Source of the DNA: Nocardia paucivorans NBRC 100373
GTDB lineage: Bacteria; Actinomycetota; Actinomycetes; Mycobacteriales; Mycobacteriaceae
Reading direction: 5' to 3'
Assembly (NCBI RefSeq): GCF_000308675.1
Contig: NZ_BAGE01000024.1
Location: 1 to 64,000, forward strand
DNA: 64,000 nt
The notes below the pieces were generated by a model that was given only the letters and a program-made list of their open reading frames with translations, had not been told where the DNA came from and did not search any database. This document shows, piece by piece, positions 61,523 through 64,000 of the stretch (position 1 is the first letter of the stretch; the number at the start of each line of letters is the position of its first letter). The position numbers and the translations under genes were made by a program.

Positions 61523-62974
61523 ATGGCAGAACGGTCACGGCAGCGAGAACGCCATTACGGGCGAAACCACACAGGAACGCCGCGAGGCAGCGCACCCACC
61601 GGCCATCGTGCCGTTGCATTCACCGCCCCACCCGCGGCACGGACGGCGGCGATCACCGCAATTCTGGCGGCCGACCTGATTCTGATCCACGAATCGGATA
61701 TCACCACCGCCCGGCCCGATCATTCGTGGTTCATCGCTCTCGTCCTGTCCGGACTGTTCGTGGTACGCGGACTACGCCTCCGCCGCCCGATCACGTTATC
61801 GCACGTCACGGCCTCGATACTGCTGCTGGCCATCGCGCACACCGCCTACCGGGTACACCACCCCGGTATGGGTTTTCTCCTGCTCGCCGCAACCGGCTGC
61901 GTCCTGACCCTGCCGCAGGGCAGCCGGCCACAGCCCGAGCGCCTCGACAGAGTGGTCGAACTCGTCGACCGCACCGAAGGCGACCCGCTGGCTCCCTTCG
62001 CCCTGCACTCGTCCAAGGCGTACTTCTTCAACGAACGATCCACCGCGGTCATCGGATACCGGGCCCGCTTCGGTATCGCCGTCGTCGGCGGCGATCCGGT
62101 GGGCGACCGCGCCGCATTCCCCGAACTGATCACGGCGTTCTCCGAGTTCGTCGCCGACCACGGCTGGCGAATCGCGGTACTGGGCGCAAGTCCCGAGGTG
62201 GCCGAACTGTGGCGGCTACACGCCGTCGAGCAGCGCGGACTGTATCCGATACCCATCGGACACGACGTGGTCCTCGACGTCGAGGATTTCGACCTCGTCG
62301 GTCGCCGATTCCGCAATCTGCGCCAGGCGGTGAACCGCACCAGGAACTTCGGTGTCGATACCGAGGTGGTGCACGAATCGGCACTGACCGAGACACAGCG
62401 GAACGAACTGCTGGCCATCGTCGATCAATGGGGCAGGGGCAGACAAACCCGCGGCTTTTCGATGATCCTCGACCATCTGCTCGACGGCCGAAATCCGAAT
62501 ATGCTGGTCGTCATCGCCTACGGTCGGGACGGCACCCCGATGGGCTTCCAACGCTACGGCATATCCGGGTATGGGCGAGAACTGAGTCTCGATGTTCCGT
62601 GGCGGCGCGAGGACGCGCCCAACGGTCTCAACGAACGCATGATCGTGGATCTGGTCGATTATGCGAAAGCCCACGGCATCCATCGGATCTCCCTGGCCTT
62701 CGCGCCGTTTCCGGAAATCTTCGATGCCGGAGAGAGGTCGCGTACCGCTCGGTTGGCCCGCGGCCTGGCGCACCTGGGCGATCCGTTGATAGGACTGGAA
62801 TCGCTCTATCGTTTCCTGGTCAAGTTCCACGCCCTCGCCGACCGTCGCTATGTCCTGCTCCGCCGACGCGATCTGGTCACGGTCGCCGCGGCCCTGCTCA
62901 GCGTGGAGTTCATCCCGCACCGTCGCGGGTATCGACACGAACCCAGGTGTGATCGAATACGATCACACCCCTGA
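61523..62974 (+). CDS. DUF2156 protein, lysyl-phosphatidylglycerol-synthase-like
   Basis: A 483-residue protein. The N-terminus has about three hydrophobic helices (AAITAILAADLILI near 42, WFIALVLSGLFVVRG near 68, SILLLAIAHTAYR near 97). The C-terminal 330 residues form the DUF2156 double-GNAT fold of MprF-type lysylphosphatidylglycerol synthases (ALHSSKAYFFNERSTAVIGY near 158, then NLRQAVNRTRNFG, LSLDVPWRR and PFPEIFDAGERSR). It lacks the multi-helix flippase part and any lysyl-tRNA synthetase module. It may transfer an aminoacyl or acyl group to a membrane lipid. The ATG has GGGAGGACCAC upstream. Divergent MarR control is likely. Its 3' end overlaps a decayed dehydrogenase. Confidence 0.8.
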   Translation: MAERSRQRERHYGRNHTGTPRGSAPTGHRAVAFTAPPAARTAAITAILAADLILIHESDITTARPDHSWFIALVLSGLFVVRGLRLRRPITLSHVTASILLLAIAHTAYRVHHPGMGFLLLAATGCVLTLPQGSRPQPERLDRVVELVDRTEGDPLAPFALHSSKAYFFNERSTAVIGYRARFGIAVVGGDPVGDRAAFPELITAFSEFVADHGWRIAVLGASPEVAELWRLHAVEQRGLYPIPIGHDVVLDVEDFDLVGRRFRNLRQAVNRTRNFGVDTEVVHESALTETQRNELLAIVDQWGRGRQTRGFSMILDHLLDGRNPNMLVVIAYGRDGTPMGFQRYGISGYGRELSLDVPWRREDAPNGLNERMIVDLVDYAKAHGIHRISLAFAPFPEIFDAGERSRTARLARGLAHLGDPLIGLESLYRFLVKFHALADRRYVLLRRRDLVTVAAALLSVEFIPHRRGYRHEPRCDRIRSHP

Positions 62975-63345
62975 TGTTCCGCCCCGCCACCGCATCGTCG
63001 AAGCCCTCGTTGATCTCGTCCAACGAATAGCGTCCGGTCACCGGATCGTCGAGGTTCGGCTTTCCACCCCAGGCCATCCGCAACAGGCGCGGCACATCGG
63101 TATGGGGGTGCAATGGCCGAACAGGGTTCCCACGATCGTCTTCCGGTAGAGGGTCGGCAGTGATCCCGGAAGCACGACGGTGTCGTCCGCCGTCGAGACG
63201 AGCACGATCGTGCCCCCTTGCGCCTGAGGTCGAAGGGCTGCCGGGTCACCTCCACCCGCGCCACCCCCACGGCCACCACGGTGATATCGACCCCGACTCC
63301 GACTCCGCCGGTCGACACCCCACAACTCGGCCGTCGATCGCGATC
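62910..63345 (-). pseudogene. 3' remnant of a zinc-type alcohol dehydrogenase
   Basis: Three minus-strand frames together spell the end of a medium-chain dehydrogenase. These are GVDITVVAVGVARVEVTRQ (around 63300-63240), then GGTIVLVSTADDTVVLPGSL with RKTIVGTLFGHCTP (63220-63110), and finally HTDVPRLLRMAWGGKPNLDD to SLDEINEGFDDAVAG and RGVIVF (63105-62935), stopping at 62910. Two frameshifts and loss of the whole N-terminal half mark a dead gene. The 5' edge ends at a 14-nt tandem repeat (63367-63394). Confidence 0.7.
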
Positions 63346-63366
63346 ATCGGGCGAAGGTGGAAAGTA

Positions 63367-63394
63367 CTTGCCCGTTGTATCTTGCCCGTTGTAT
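63367..63394. repeat. Perfect 14-nt tandem duplication
   Basis: CTTGCCCGTTGTAT occurs twice in direct succession (63367-63380 and 63381-63394), just beyond the broken 5' edge of the dehydrogenase remnant. It could mark a past deletion junction. Confidence 0.7.
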
Positions 63395-63611
63395 TCGGCC
63401 CGGACAACGCCGCCGCGGCGATGATCTCGATCCCCGCCGAAACCCATCAAAGCACTGCCGAAACGGCGCCGGGGAGGCGAATGGAGAAAACGGGCAAACG
63501 ACGCCCCCATGATTGTGTCGAACGAACAAGCGCAGTCGTCCTTGGCGAACGATCCTGGTCTTGTCAGCGATCATTCGGATGGCGTGGAGGTGGTCCATAC
63601 GTGGTTGTACC

Positions 63612-63635
63612 AGGGGCCGCCGACCGGCGGCCCCT
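63612..63635 (+). terminator. G+C-rich hairpin with a short pyrimidine tail
   Basis: Perfect 10-bp arms (63612-63621 and 63626-63635) with a 4-nt loop are followed by CCTTTCCC. It lies 54 nt before the DksA-like start. The transcript it would end is not obvious; it could instead be an attenuator. Confidence 0.45.
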
Positions 63636-63688
63636 CCTTTCCCGACCGCGTCTCGAACCATATTCCGACCACGGCTCTGGAGACCAGG

Positions 63689-64000
63689 ATGATCCACACA
63701 CACCCCGTCTCACGTGCACGCCTCACCGACCGACTCCCCACACTGCGAGCCGCCTTGCACCGGCAACGCCGCTTCCGGCTGCGACAACTGGCCGAACTCG
63801 AAGCCGAAATCGACCGTGCCACACCCACCGACGCCGCCGATACGGCCAGGCACGAGGTCACCGTGAAATTGGCCGCGGCCGCCCGGCAGGCATTGGCCGA
63901 TATCGAGGAATCCCTCACACTCATCGCCACCGGCCGTTACGGACGTTGCCGCGGTTGCCATGACGAGATCCCGATCCACCTTTTGCAGATCATTCCCACT
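63689..64000 (+). CDS. TraR/DksA-type zinc-finger protein (partial, cut by window end)
   Basis: The first 104 residues are visible. A coiled-coil hairpin (RLPTLRAALHRQRRFRLRQL to LAAAARQALADIEESLTLI) is followed by GRYGRCRGCHDEIPIHLLQI, the start of the DksA/TraR zinc finger, whose second Cys pair lies beyond the window. Such proteins modulate RNA polymerase through its secondary channel. The ATG at 63689 has GGAG 6 nt upstream. The frame is open back to an ATG at 63509, but that would run through a G+C-rich hairpin, so the shorter start is preferred. Confidence 0.8.
   Translation, partial: MIHTHPVSRARLTDRLPTLRAALHRQRRFRLRQLAELEAEIDRATPTDAADTARHEVTVKLAAAARQALADIEESLTLIATGRYGRCRGCHDEIPIHLLQIIPT

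Noticed and set aside
63509..63688. A longer N-terminus for the DksA-like protein
   Set aside because: The extra 60 codons cross a perfect G+C-rich hairpin and have weak coding composition. The ATG at 63689 has a good ribosome site.
1..64000. tRNA, rRNA, CRISPR or insertion sequence
   Set aside because: No transposase-like protein, no spaced identical repeats of CRISPR size and no tRNA cloverleaf was noticed on either strand. Small RNAs cannot be excluded by eye.

Overview
The window is high-GC, densely coded DNA and looks like a chromosomal segment of a mycolic-acid actinomycete, most likely Nocardia or a close relative. Supporting signs are a mycolyltransferase-like secreted esterase, a Nocardia-type small secreted protein with a glycine-zipper tail, a DUF3558 lipoprotein, a secretory LIP-type lipase, many cytochrome P450s and acyl-CoA ligases, and frequent GTG starts. 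The genus is inferred from gene content, not from a marker gene. No rRNA, tRNA, CRISPR array or insertion sequence was recognised.

Region 1 (about 0.1-23 kb) reads as a biosynthetic gene cluster. Its core is a 2475-residue single-module, highly reducing type I polyketide synthase (KS-AT-DH-cMT-ER-KR-ACP) with an alpha/beta hydrolase directly downstream. A squalene-cyclase/prenyltransferase-repeat protein is translationally coupled just upstream. Around the core are a MatB-like malonyl-CoA synthetase with a crotonase and an IclR regulator, a MaoC-type hydratase, a divergent acyl-CoA ligase/P450 pair, a P450/radical-SAM operon, a GlxA-type regulator and an ExxR-lacking P450. I do not recognise this combination as a described pathway. 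It ends in decayed genes (23.0-24.3 kb).

Region 2 (about 25.9-40.1 kb) is a catabolic island built from two divergent operons sharing a control region at 34.65-34.91 kb. The left operon encodes an FAH-family hydrolase, a cupin, an isatin-hydrolase-like cyclase, both subunits of an indolepyruvate-ferredoxin-oxidoreductase-like enzyme, a flavin reductase and a RutA-like flavin monooxygenase, followed by an AraC regulator. The right operon encodes a RidA-like protein, two thioesterases, a fused FAD-monooxygenase/old-yellow-enzyme of the 2-aminobenzoyl-CoA (or salicylyl-CoA) type, and a PaaX regulator. The set fits a route from an indolic compound through isatin and isatinate to anthraniloyl-CoA and on to non-aromatic CoA thioesters. 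That route is inferred.

Region 3 (about 40-53 kb) is mostly housekeeping and envelope genes: a mycolyltransferase-like esterase, CsbD, an acidic low-complexity protein, secreted and membrane proteins, the helicase HrpB, a glutamine amidotransferase, an NmrA/DUF2867 protein and a lipase.

Region 4 (about 53-64 kb) has a crotonase/acyl-CoA ligase/TetR operon facing a second ExxR-lacking P450, then MerR, YihY, MarR, a DUF2156 lipid-modifying-type protein and, cut by the window edge, a TraR/DksA-type protein. Five gene remnants, four of them oxidoreductase-like, are scattered at 23.1, 23.7, 41.5, 58.1 and 62.9 kb.
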